NCBI RefSeq assembly: GCF_963169125.1 | Contig: NC_084794.1 | Location: 109,964,358-110,028,357 of the forward strand | DNA: 64,000 nt | Direction of reading: 5' to 3' | Origin: Humulus lupulus | Taxonomy: Eukaryota; Streptophyta; Magnoliopsida; Rosales; Cannabaceae | Shown: positions 10,588 through 22,100 of the stretch, in pieces | Layout: each line of letters begins with the position of its first letter | Position numbering within the stretch: position 1 is the stretch's first letter | Position numbers and translations under genes: made by a program | Notes under the pieces: model-generated | Told to the model about the DNA's origin: nothing | Databases searched by the model: none | What the model saw: the letters and a program-made list of their open reading frames with translations, nothing else

Positions 10588-13230
10588 CTACTCGGTCACG
10601 GCTGGAGTTTCCCCGGTCTCGGAGGGTGCCTCTTGTTGGAGGCGAGCTTTGAACTTCCCGAGGAAGGACTCCCACGCTTCCATCCCCAAGAAGGAAAAGT
10701 CACCATCTGGGTTGAAGGCCCAGCAATGGTACAACATGTTCTCCATGGAGGTGGTGGAGGTCGCCTTCTCCTCCGCAAGCGCAGCCTTCTCCGCCGCAAG
10801 GGCGACCTTAGCTTCTTCAAGTTCCACCCTCGCAGTGTCCAAGGCAACCTTGGTGGACTCGACCTCCAGCAGCTTAGGTCGAGACGCGTCCAGCTCAGCC
10901 CGCGCGGTTGCCAGGACATCTTTGGAGTCCTGTTCCTACTTCTGGGCAGTCGCGAGCGCGACCAGGGCAGTCTGATACTCGCTCCTCATCTCCTCGAGCC
11001 TGGCCCTAGATCGGGATATGCTCCAGTGAAGAGCCAAAGCACCCTGCAAGACCAAAAGATAATAAGGCAACTGCCTTAGAAAAAAAAAACAAACATATGA
11101 TGCATACAAACAAGGTGTACCAGTGGCAAGGCCAACTTACCATGAGAGTCATCCCCAGCGAGGACTCCATCACGTTCTCCGGGCTCCTTGTCTCGATCTC
11201 CCGCAGATCCCTCGCGGAGGCATTGTAATAGTGGTCCACGGTGTAGCTCGCCGTCTTGTAGACTGTCCCCTGAAAGACATTGGGGATCTTCTCCAAGGCC
11301 CAGGGATTCACTGGGACGCGCACCTTGGGGGGCGTAGTTAATGAGGTCCCTGCGGCTGCCTCCTTTTCCCGAGCAAGGACGGGAGGTTGTGATGGGGGTG
11401 GAGCCATCTCCTTTGCGGCAGGAGGGGGTGGAGGCACCTTTTCGGAAGGGCCTGGGTTTTTCCCCTTAGCTGGGGACTAAGAGGATGCCCCAACGGCCTA
11501 CTTCGTCAACCGAAGCCTCTTCACCAACGGCCTTGAGGGAGGATTTCCCCCCTGGAACGTGGCCCGTAAGCCGTCATCCCCGGCCTGCGACATCTCTGTT
11601 GAAACAAAGACAAAGCATTAATATACATGTAAAAATATTAATACAAAACAACAAAAATAAAAGGGAAAACAGAGCTCAAGTATGTATTGAAAAGGGTCCT
11701 ACCCTCTGAGCTAGAGGAGGAATCTATGGTCACGACCTCCAGCCCTGGAGCTTTAGCAGGGGAGTCTAAGATAACGACTTCGCGGGCTGGGAGAGGCTTT
11801 GGGTTCGGATCTGCCTCGGGACTGGACTCTTTTACGTACTGCCTAAGACCCGAAGCCACTACACCCTCCAGGAGGGAGGGCCACGACCTAAGATTGGTCC
11901 CATATTCCTCAAAGCAGGCCGACCTAAAGGCTAGGGTGTTGTCTACTACTACCATTCCCCTAGGGCGACCCATTTCGTTACACAGCACGAGCTGGTCAAC
12001 GCACTGGAGTAAAGTAATGTTGCGGTCTGGGTCTGTTCGGTGGTGGTGGACGATTTGGTCGGGATTAAACCTAGCAAGCCTTAAGTCTGCAGTGGCCCTA
12101 TCTAAATCCTTAAACAGATAAGGATTACCTTGGCCAGAGGGGCCGGCTGCTGCCCCGGACTGGGCCCTCTCCACGTTCGCTTCATGGGCGACCTCCAAAG
12201 CCCGCCTCCGCCGCACGAGGTGCACCTCGTCCTCCTCGTCCTCTTCCTCTCCCGCGGCCTCCTCCTCGGGGATGGGCGCCATCTCCTGAGCAAGAGGGAG
12301 ACCCCGCGGCCTCATCAAGGCCAAGGTCTGGCCCAGAGAGATTAGCTTGCATGCCAACATCTTCTCGTCGGACACGAGCTGGCGATAATCCTTTTCGCTA
12401 GGGGGCAGCCCCGCTAAGGTCTCGTATTGACCCCCAAGGGTCATGGACTTGGCCGTCTTCGCGAAAATGGCTGCATGATTGTTTCTAAGTCAGGAACGAA
12501 TAAAAATGGCTAATCAACAAATTGAGTTACGAGCTGAGAATAGAAGGCACTTACAAGGGCGGTTGAAATAGTGGTGTTCGTAGTTGCGAAACCCCTTGGA
12601 CATAAAGAACTGGTCTTTAAAGTCGTTGGGGTGGCTGGGCAGCTCGATGACGGCAGCTGAATTTAGAAAACGGGTTAGGTAGTAGAACCCGTCGCCTCGC
12701 CCCCGCTACTCTGGGCTGGCCTTGAGGCAGAAGAAGTAGAGGATGTCCATCGGCGTGGGGACCTCCCATTCCTGCTTCAGGAATAAATATTTCAGCCCCG
12801 CTAACAAATGATATGAGTTAGGGGGGAGCTGGAAAGGAGCCAGCTTCACATAATTTAGAAAATCTGTGAAGTACTAGTCCAGCGGGAGGAAGGCTCCAGC
12901 CTTGAGGTGCTCGTCGCTCCAAGCGGTGCACTCCTCATCGAGCGGCGCGCAGCTCCGCTCACCTTCGACGGGAGGTCGGGCATCTAGGGCGCCCCTCCAT
13001 ATTTCAATGTTGTGGGAAAGGAAGATTTTATTCACTTTCCCCTGGGTGGTGACCTTCGAGATGATCCTCTCGGCCTCAAAGAAAGCATCGGGCCCCACCT
13101 CGAGCTCCTGCTCCACGACTGGACCGAAGGCTGGGATTGGGGAGTCTATGACCACCTCCTTTCCCTTGTTGGCTTGCTGGGAAAACGAGCTGTCAGCACT
13201 CTTCTTGGATGCGGTTTTCTTTGGTCCCAT
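10588..13230 (-). pseudogene. Element 1 antisense gene, exons with three coding introns (broken)
   Basis: It is transcribed against gag-pol, starting at ATG 13230 (MGPKKTASKKSADSS). Inferred exons on the minus strand are 13230-12555, 12470-11703, 11595-11141 and 11043-10588. The introns 12554-12471, 11702-11596 and 11140-11044 all have GT...AG ends. The product would be near 785 residues. Exon 1 resembles the Pfam family named putative gypsy-type transposon (PF04195), with HLKAGAFLPLD near its middle. Exon 2 has an acidic run and GPSGQGNPY. Exon 4 is a coiled coil ending in a MLYHCWAFNPDGDFSF block. Stops in exon 1 (12874 and about 12708), exon 3 and exon 4 kill this copy; at least one is CAG/CAA to TAG compared with element 4. 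Antisense extra reading frames are known in Tat elements; their function is unknown. Confidence 0.75.
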
Positions 13231-13987
13231 CTGGTCGCCTAACGAAAAAAAGAAGAAAGTTTAGAAAGGGCGACCTAAGCATAAGAAAGAATCTAGCGCG
13301 AAGTGTTTCCTTTACACGGGCTAAGGTAATCTCAGCCCATGGAGAGTGAGATCACGCGGTTCTATGAACACGCGCCTGTGCTCCCAACGGGTCCCCGATT
13401 ACTCGGAATCTGTGTGTCAGGAGGGTCAGGATAAAGGTTTGCCTTGGAAGGAAAGTTTTAGTAGGAAAACAGTGCAAAACCGCCTGTGAAGCATGTCCCC
13501 TAAGCTACCCGGTTTTGCACCCTAAAAACTGGTTATTTCAAACAGGCATACAAAAATTTTACCCAGAAAATCTCCCCAGAAAGTGTACCCCATGAGTCAT
13601 GCTCCTAAATGGTTTTTTCTACGGTCGATGCCCTAGGATAAAAACCTACGCGTATCATACCAACAAAAAAGCAGCAAAATACTGCATGCTATTACAGAGA
13701 TAACTTACCTAAGCAACAGTGGGGAAAACATTTAAAGCATGCACAAACGGAGGACTTACCGGAATATTTTGCTGTAGTAAGATGGAAAGGGTCATCTGGG
13801 TTGGAATCCTGCTGGGATTTCTAGTGCCGAAGTCTCGAAGGAGTTCTCGTGCCTGAATTTCTGGAACGCCGGGAACAGTGACCAGAAGAAAGAGAGGGTT
13901 TTTGAGACTAAGAAGAAGATGAGAAAATGAGAAAATTTTCAAATGAACGGGTAGCCCATGTGAATGGTGGCCAACCCTTTTATATAT
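13231..13987 (-). promoter_or_regulatory. Promoter, 5' leader exon and leader intron of the antisense gene
   Basis: Read on the minus strand: a TATA box (ATATATAAAA, 13978-13987), a leader with TTCATTTGAAAATTTTCT followed by a pyrimidine-rich stretch, a splice donor CCG/GTAAGT at 13759, and an acceptor TTCGTTAG at 13239, nine bases before the ATG. Element 4 has the same order on its own antisense strand (TATA 35365, donor 35559, acceptor 36109), and the TTCATTTGAAAATTTTCT block is shared. The gene therefore appears to have its own core promoter and does not depend on the LTR. Confidence 0.6.
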
Positions 13988-14230
13988 GTAAAAGGCAAAG
14001 GAGGAGGGCCATTGGATCACCTTGATGTAGGATACGAGGATCACTACTCGAAAGGCGAAACGACGGCCGAATATAGGCTAGGCCATTTAATTCGGTTCTC
14101 GGAAGACGTACCGTCACCAACCACGATGCTCCACGTTTTCGATACCAGCATAATGGGCGGAATGTGAAGAGTCCACAAAGAAGCCTAAAAGCCCCCATTG
14201 TGGCTCCAGGTGATGTCATATGCCACGAGC

Positions 14231-14247
14231 AGGGGCTTGGGGGCAAA
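14231..14247 (+). promoter_or_regulatory. 3' polypurine tract of element 1
   Basis: AGGGGCTTGGGGGCAAA directly abuts the 3' LTR start TGTACGCC. It is the expected primer for plus-strand DNA synthesis. The 240 bp before it (13988-14230) contain no gene. Confidence 0.85.
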
Positions 14248-14989
14248 TGTACGCCATAAATATCCACGGGCTATTAACGAGCTGAGAAATGGCATAATTA
14301 TATCGGCCACGGGGATGTCACTTCCCGGAGCAGCTGTTACCAGGTCCTACCTCTTTAGCTCGAGGTAACCAAAGGCTTAATGAGATTACTAAGGAGTCGG
14401 GTTAGGAGCATGTACACCACGACCTAAGAGTACATCAAGCTCGAGGTGCGAGCTTGAGTTGGCACCTCTGACCCCTTATAAAGTCAACCACACAATGTAA
14501 ACGTGCATATATCAGACATCACGTGTCTAATGCATCCCTGAATTCTCGGACACGCATTATAAACGTGCGTGTTCAGGCACCCACGACTGGGTTGGGTCGT
14601 GCGGCCCATTATCCCCCTTACCTATTGATTAGACCACACTTCATTTGTCAGGTTTTAGGAATTAATCATGAATGTCACAGAAGTGACATGATGGGTAAGA
14701 AGATCACGGGATGACCTCCCTTGCCAACCCCCAGGTGCCCTCTCCCTATAAATAGGGAGACCCTGGGGGTTGGATTCTATTTTGTAAAGAAATATCCTGT
14801 AAAAGAATATCAGAAAGATAGCAATAATATTGGCTGGTGGACTAGAAGGATTTTAACCTTTGAACCCCCTAAAAAAGTATTCGTGTCACCATTTTACTTT
14901 GAGATCATTCATCTATTATGGTTCATTACTTAGGACTAATCCCACTCTTTATTCTATTAATTATCTGTTGCCGAAGAACCGCGTCAACA
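14248..14989 (+). repeat. Element 1 3' LTR (742 bp)
   Basis: It starts TGTACGCC and ends GCGTCAACA. It is nearly identical to the 5' LTR. It contains the TATA palindrome at 14742-14759. The short reading frame near 14523-14714, like its partner in the 5' LTR, follows LTR conservation and is not called as a gene. Confidence 0.93.
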
Positions 14990-15849
14990 AAGCCCATTGG
15001 ACTTAAAATCAAGGCCTACATTATTTTCTTTTAATTAATTAATTATTTAAATCATTTTTCCATTTATTTATAATTTGAACTTTGATTTAAACTTATTTAT
15101 TAATTTAGACACCAATTTATCTTAATTAATAAATCTGCCCTAATTACTCTTTTCTTCTCTAAATTACATAACTCTGTGAAACTATCCAAAATTGACCTAG
15201 TCAACTTTGATAATTCTAATTGATAATCAAATCAATTAATTGAGGCTATCTAGATGATTTTATCAAGGTACAGTGGGGACCATAGGCCTATGAAATCAAG
15301 CTCCAATAAGTTATCATAAATCTAACAAATAAATTTACTAACTTATTAATTCCTCGTGACTCCACTAAAGACTCATAATTGATCTCTTGAATTTATAGAA
15401 TGCTCTATAAGCAATATAGATAATTTATTAACTATCCATTTTTACAACCATAATTATCTCTCAATCCTCTATAGACGATATACAATGAGATGGGACTAAA
15501 ATATCGTTTTACCCCTCATTGTATTTTATCATTAAAACACTTAGTTCCTTGTAAATGATATTTTAGTAAACTAATTTAATTACTGAAATGAGATCTATAT
15601 CATTTAGCACCTTGAAGCAAACTAAAAGGAAACCATCGTTTCACTTCTTCATCAGAAGCTATAGATGTTCATATCTAAGATTAACACTCCTACTCAATTA
15701 TACTACTGAGTTCCCAAGATGTAAGTATGGGCTAGTCCGTAGGGTAAGCTGGTAACGAACAAGTAAAAGAACTCAAATAATACAATCAGTTAGAATACTA
15801 ACCACTCAGAATTGAGCCTTTAGGTCAATACTAACCACTCAGAATTCTT
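14990..15849 (-). repeat. Copia LTR fragment, right half (minus strand)
   Basis: It continues the LTR broken at 2316. It matches 62630-63460 in the same orientation, including GGGCTAGTCCGTAGGGTAAG near 15728. It lacks the last 450 bp or so of the full LTR. A 20-bp stretch around CTAACCACTCAGAATT is duplicated at 15794-15846, just where the sequence flips to the inverted copy. Confidence 0.75.
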
Positions 15850-16622
15850 TAGGTCAATTTTGGATTGTTTCACAAAGTTATACAATTTAGAGAATAAAAG
15901 AGAAATTAGGGAAGATTTATTAATTAAAATAAATTGGTATCTAAATTAATAAATAAGTTTAAATCAAGGTTCAAATTATAAATAATCAATTTGATAAAGG
16001 AAGTGAATAATTATTTAATTAATTAAATTATTATAAAATAATACAGGGCTTGATTTTAATCCCAACGGTCTTTTAATTCAAATGTGAAATTTCACGGACC
16101 TAAAGCCCATGATAATTTCGACCTAGTGTTGTTAATTTTCTATTATTTTAATGATTTTTTAATTAAATAAATGACCTAATTGAGTCTATGAAAGGAATGC
16201 TAAGAGAGAGTTGTAAACACAAGTTGAATCACAAGTTTCTGATAGGTTTTAGATTCTCTCTAAACATAAGTCCTTTTCTAAGCCTCAATTTTTCTCTTCT
16301 ATTTTTCTTCTCTCTATATCCATCTCATGTGTTGAGAATTGTCCACTCTAGTCTAAGTGATTTTAAGGATACTTTGGAAGTCTGTGAAGAAAATTGAAGA
16401 TCGATTCAGTTTCTTTTTAATACTCTGCGATAGAAAGGATACAAGGGTTTGAGAAATTGAAGGAACGACTCTATTATTCTGCTGCATATAATGTAAGTAT
16501 TCTTATCATTATTTATCTTTGAATTCAATTTTAGAAACATGTTCTAGGTTGTCTCATATTAATTTGTTTAATATTAGATCTACATGAAAATAAATAAAGA
16601 TCATGTATAAGTTTTTCCAACA
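15850..16622 (+). repeat. Copia LTR fragment in inverted orientation
   Basis: This is the reverse complement of parts of 1751-2316 and 14990-15200. It begins mid-LTR at TAGGTCAATTTTGG and runs to the true LTR end TTTTTCCAACA at 16622. It has lost its first kilobase. With the preceding fragment it forms a head-to-head inverted repeat of some 700 bp per arm. Confidence 0.75.
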
Positions 16623-16887
16623 GCTGGCCTTAGAGCTTTTGGTAATCTTTATTTTCATGCATGAACATGTTAAAAAATTGAATTATTTGATGTGTTTGAA
16701 TAATTGGATGGATTTCATGATTTTATGAAGCATATTGAATTCTATGTGATTATTAGCAATTTTTAGTGTGTATCCTAATTTCAGCACGGGTCTTTCACAT
16801 TGATCGTGTGTAGCTCGCAAATAAATACATGGAAGAAATAGCCAACGAGTCCATGTACTTTCCATATAGACAGCACGATTTTCATGA
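16623..16887 (+). other. Copia primer site remnant and leader, no gene
   Basis: After the LTR end comes GCTGGCCTTAGAGCTTTTGG, a degraded form of the initiator-methionine-tRNA binding site TGGTATCAGAGC common in copia elements. The next 140 bp match 61380-61500 on the other strand, so this is element leader. I find no coding sequence. The leader is cut at about 16888 by element 2. Confidence 0.6.
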
Positions 16888-17458
16888 TGGTTGTACAAGC
16901 TAGGGATTCATAAATTGATAAGCACGAGCTTATAATATTTATAAGCCACGACCTCCTCAGTATGAGCTCGACGGTATATCCAGCTCGGGTTAATTTGAAG
17001 ATATGGTGTATCCGCGGATCCCCGAAGACCCGGATACTGTATATGATCGTTTATGGCTAGCCTGTGATATTTAATGTCCCAAATATTAGGAGACTATTTA
17101 TTTCATGATCAAATCATATCCTAGTATAAATGGGAATATTTCCTATTAAATGTAATAAATACGCAAATCTGTGATTGACTCATGGGGTTACCCAAACTTG
17201 TCCAAGGAATTTCTCTATAAATACTGAGAATATTGGACAAGAAAGGGGGACGATTATTCTGTAATGTCGAAACTCTGTCAAAATAGAGAGAGAAAATCAG
17301 TAATAATATAGACTCGTGGACTAGGTGGATTTTAACCATTGAACCATGTAAAAAGACCAGTGTTCTTGAGAGTTATTTTCTTAATTTGGTTTACCATCAA
17401 GCACTAATTCATCCTTGTTATTTTCTTAATTCACTGTTGGCGAAAAACCATGTCAATA
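16888..17458 (+). repeat. Element 2 5' LTR (about 570 bp)
   Basis: It aligns with the reverse complement of the element 4 LTR (48439-49137), for example CTCTATAAATACTGAGAATA and GACTAGGTGGATTTTAACC. It is shorter by over 100 bp near its start. The end reads GTCAATA where the usual end is CAACA. TATAAATA is at 17216-17223. The start is uncertain by several bases because the terminal TG is altered. Confidence 0.75.
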
Positions 17459-17482
17459 GTTTGGTGCTTTCATTGAGAGGAA
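17459..17482 (+). promoter_or_regulatory. Primer binding site of element 2
   Basis: GTTTGGTGCTTTCATTGAG follows the LTR, matching the site of element 1 except for one base. Confidence 0.65.
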
Positions 17483-17520
17483 AATTAGTACTTTCATCAA
17501 AATCCCAATCAACTCTCATT

Positions 17521-19180
17521 ATGGTGGTCACTCGCTTGATGCGTGACAATGAGATGGAACAACCTGGTGGGCAGGGGGCCCACCATACCGTTGTTTCAAA
17601 TGAGCATGGTCCTGAAGTTCAGCAACAACCGGGAAAGCAATTGGTGGGCCATGGCGATACTAGGAGTTCAGCGTCATTACCGCCGAATCCAAACCCAGAC
17701 TGCTTAACTGCAGTAGAACTAGAAAACATGTAGTTAAGGAGCCATCTTGCTAAGGCAAACAGGCAAATCGAGGAGGTTTTGGCTTGGTTACCCCCTCTTG
17801 CAACCAACGTTAATGTCAAAAAGAGGTAAAGTGGGTCTCATAAGTCCCACAGGAATAACCGATCCAAACCAAGTAGGTCAGTCAGAACTGCCTCCCCAAG
17901 TTCTGTGCCCACAACGGAAGATTGTCAAAATGCTAAGCCTAGTGGTCCTCCCAGGGGTCATCGACAGGTTAGTCGATCGGTTAGAACCACGACCCCAAGT
18001 TCGGTCCCACCATCGCATGCGCATGGGAATACCCATGGCAACCCACGAGGAGGAGCCGGAGCAGGTTCACAGAGACAAAATGTTCTGACCAACCCTCCTG
18101 CGTCACGATCGGATCTCGTTCTGCACAGGACATTTCTGCTTATGGGAACAACAGGAGAAATTCTCCTCCGTCTGTGCGGGACATTCTTGCTTATGGGGAC
18201 ATTAGGAGAAATCATCCTTCGTCTGCCCCAACTTATGTCCCACGGACACTTGTCAATAGTCCAGATCCTTAGCCTCAACCGCGAGCAGTAAGCTTCGCTA
18301 ATGGAAGTTATTGGACTGAAAGCCATCAAAGTGGCAGGTCCGAAGGCGATTTAAGAAATCACCTGAGTTCGGCTCAGGGTCCTTGATTTGATCAACAACC
18401 TGATCTGCGAGACCGATTAAATTCACAGAGAAGAAATACTCGTCAAGGGGGAGGTCCTTCTGAAGTACGTGATAACGAGAATGTGCCACAAACCCAAGCC
18501 CGAACTTGGAGGGACAACAACCTGCCAAACACGTACGATAGGATGGGAGCTATTGAACAGCCCCAGAATAATCAAGGAACCAGAGACCAAACCCTCAAAA
18601 GGTTAGCCCAGATGGAGGAGCTAATGAAAAGGCTCCTGTCAGAAAAAGAGAAAGATGAGTGTGATTCAGAGGATTAGCTCGAGCTTTTTGCCTCGAATAT
18701 TACAACTACTACATATCCATAGGGTTTCAGGATGCCACATTTGTCAAAGTTTGACAGAGATGGAGATCCATCTGACCACTTGGGGATGTTCAACACCATG
18801 ATGATGGCCCACAACATCAGGCCCAAGCCAAGATGCATAATATTCCCCTCAACCCTGATTGGGCCAGCTAGGCATTGGTTCAAATAGTATAAGAGGCATT
18901 AAATCAGCTCGTGGAAGAGTTTTTCCACCAATTTCAAGAGAGCATTCAGGGCTTCTCAAGCAACTCGGATTAAGGCTGACTCTCTGGCAAATGTAAAGCA
19001 GCAGCCCGACGATTCTTCAAAATTTTGTCGATTCCACAATGATATCGATCATAATACTGATGACTGCAGACACATGAAGGATGAGATCGAGACTCTCATC
19101 AGGGCAGGACCTTTGGCTCTGTATGTTCGGAATCGGGCAACTTCCCGTCAGCCTGTTGGATAAAACACTCCATCAACTCC
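17521..19180 (+). pseudogene. gag: Element 2 gag (broken, internal deletion)
   Basis: It starts at ATG 17521 (MVVTRLMRDNEMEQPGG), close to the start in element 4. It has an in-frame stop at about 17731, then frame changes and more stops (18675, about 18885, about 18900). The gag core WFK...ISSWKSF...FKRAF lies at 18870-18960. At 19010-19016 the sequence jumps from VKQQPD directly to the zinc-motif region SSKFCRFHNDI; element 1 has about 500 bp more between these points. The deletion removes the end of the capsid and the basic linker. Confidence 0.78.
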
Positions 19181-22100
19181 AGAAATTCCAGTTAATCAGA
19201 CTGGAGCTCAGGTGAATAAGGAGAATCCTCCTCCGATAATAGGAGGAGATATAGCCACCATTTCAGGAGGACCTCATCTGGCATGCACGAGCAGAGGTGC
19301 CTAAAAGAGGTATATCAACGAACTGAAATCCCATAACGGAGTAGATTTTGTCCTAGAGCAATGGTTATCAAAGCAGTAGCGTTTGGAAAAACAACCTATC
19401 AGTTTTACGGAGGAAGATGCCAGCCATGTCCAATTCCCACACAACGATCCTCTGATCATAACTGTTTAACTCGCCAACCGAAGAGTTAGGAGGACACTAG
19501 TAGATAATGGAAGTTCTATGAATCTACTCTTTAGGTCCACTTTAGAAAAAATTGGATTGTATATAACCGACCTGAAGGCAACTTCCATTATTCTATATGG
19601 GTTTTCTGGGGAAGGATCGGTAGCTATCAGAATAATCGAATTAGTGGTGATATTGGGTGAAGGCCCACGAACTGTCTCCAAACTTCTTGAGTTTGCAGTC
19701 ATTGATTGTCCAGCTGCATACAATGCGATTTTGGATCGACCTGCGCTGATGGCATTCAAGCCATAACCTCTATCCACCACCTAGCAATCAAATTCCCCTC
19801 ATCTACGAGAATATCAACTATCAGAGACAATAAGTTCGCTGCCAGGGTATGCTATAGCATTTCCATGAAGGGAAAATCACAACCTGGGCAGCAAGCGATG
19901 GCCATAAGTGACAGAGGTGAGGAGTCCCAGGAAGTGGAAGTTGTCTCTAGGACGGAGGAACCTCAAGAAACAAAGGATAGAGGTGTCGTCCCAAGTAATG
20001 ACATCGATCCATGAATGGACAAGGATAGGTCGGATCCCCAAGCTATTGAGGAGCTCGATGAGGTATATATAAATCCCAAAGACGCTTCAAGAGTCGTTAA
20101 GATTGGGAAAAATCTTTGCGATGATAGGAAAAAGGAGTTGGTTAAATTTCTACAAGGGAATCCAGATGTTTTCGCCTGGTCTCATGAAGACATGGTAGGA
20201 ATAAGCCCGAGTGTGATCATGCACACCCTAAATTTGGATAAAAGCGTGCCTGCGAAATCCCAAAAATAGAGACGTTTGGGAACAGTCCGAGCTGAGGCAT
20301 TGGAAGAAGTAGCTCAGTTATTAAAGTGCGGGTTCATTCGTGAAGCAAAATACCCAATCTGGGTCGCGAATCCTGTCCTGGTACCGAAGCTGAATGGAAA
20401 GTGGCGGACCTACATCGATTTCTCCGACCTGAATAAAGCTTGTCCTAAGGATTGCTTCCCATTGCCGAGAATAGATCAGTTGGTAGATGCCACTGCAGGA
20501 CATGAGCTCATGTCCTTTATGGATGTGTACTCTAGAAATAACCAGATCGTGATGAATCCTGTGGACCAGGAGCATACTATCTTTATGACTCCAACGAATG
20601 TATACTGTTATAAAGTTATGCCCTTCAGGTTGAAGAACGCCAGGGCTACCTACCAATTGTTAGTTAACAGAATGTTCGTTGATCACATCGGGAAATATAT
20701 GGAATTGTATGTTGACGATATGCTAGTCAAATCCAAGACTACTGATAACCATGTTTCCTATCTAAAATAATGTTTTGAAATCTTGAGGAAATACAATATG
20801 AGGCTAAATCCCCATAAATGTACTTTTCGAGTAGCGTCGGGAAAGTTTCTGGGATTCATAGTCAATACAAGGGGGATAGAGGCGAACCCAGAGAAAATCA
20901 GGTCATTATTGGAGATGCCTTCGCCCAGCTCACATAAACAAGTTCAGAGCTTGACTGGAAAAGTGGCAACGCTAAACTGATTTATTTCAAAGTCCACTGA
21001 CAAGTGTTTGCCCTTTTATAATTTGCTCAGAGGAAATAAGAAATTTGAATGGACTGAGGAGTTCGAGCAGACATTCCTCGCCCTAAAGACGCATTTGGCC
21101 GAACCCCCAATATTGTCTAAGCATATATCTGGAGAGGCCCTGTTCCTATATTTGGCCGTGACAGAAAATGCAGCCAGCGCCGTGTTAGTTCGAGAAGAAT
21201 ACCGTGCTAAAAAACCGGTGTACTATATAAGCAAAAGACTTCTTGGGGCTGAATCATGGTATCCATTGATAGAAAAGATAGCATTATGCTTGATATTAGC
21301 TTCCAGGAAGCTTAGACCATACTTCCAGTCCCATTTAATCCATGTCATGATCGACCAACCTCTAACGCAGGTATTGCAAAAACCTGAAGCGTCGGGACGT
21401 CTTTTTAAATGGGCAGTAGAACTCAGCCAGTTTGAGATACTGTACACACAACGAACCTCGATCAAAAGCCAGGCCCTTGCTGATTTTGTGGCTGAATGCA
21501 CCAGATTTCAAGAGTTTTTGAAGGAGCCGGTGCAGGAGTTGTGGAGAATATCCATGGAGGGCTCATCTAACGAGAATGGATCCAAAGCTGGGATCATATT
21601 GATCTCTCCAGAGGGGCATCAATTCCATACAGCGCTGAGATTTGGATTCGAAGCATCAAATAACAAAGCTGAGTATGAGGCTTTGTTAGTCGGGCTTAGA
21701 GTGGCAAAGGAATTGAAAGCAAGGGTCGTCCAGTGTTATAGCGACTCCCAACTCATGGTCAATCAAGTGTTGGGGGAATATCAAGTGTGTGGTACCAAGA
21801 TGGTGGCTTATCTAGCTAAGGTGAAGGGAGAGATATCAGAGTTTGAATACAGTACTGTTGAACAGATACCCCGCGAGCAGAACTCTAATGCTGACGCTTT
21901 GGCAAGACTTGCCACCACCAAGGAAGCTGAGACTTTGAACGTCGTACCAGTGGAATTCTCGGAGAATCCAAGCGTGGCAGGAAAAATGGTAGAGGTCGAG
22001 ATGATTGACACAAGGCCGACCTGGATGAACCCCATAGTGGAATTCCTTACAACAGGAAGGCTACCTAAGGAAGGAAAGGACGCGAGAAAAATACTCTATC

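Larger units (their letters stand above)
2312..14994 (+). mobile_element. Element 1: complete Ty3/gypsy Tat-lineage retrotransposon
   Basis: The element has a 5' LTR (2317-3067), primer binding site, gag, pol, a repeat array, an antisense spliced gene, a polypurine tract and a 3' LTR (14248-14989). The flanking duplication is AAGCA on the left and AAGCC on the right, one mismatch. It sits in a copia LTR whose uninterrupted form is seen near 62.63 kb, which confirms both boundaries. Tat assignment follows from the gag/pol type, the second RNase H domain and the antisense gene downstream of pol, all known traits of that lineage. Stops and frameshifts in gag, pol and the antisense gene mean it is not autonomous now. 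Confidence 0.92.

Noticed and set aside
10596..11079. Arginine-rich and other frames on both strands opposite or overlapping the antisense exon 4
   Set aside because: They are out-of-frame shadows of a GC-rich coiled-coil exon; only the frame shared with elements 2 and 4 is kept.
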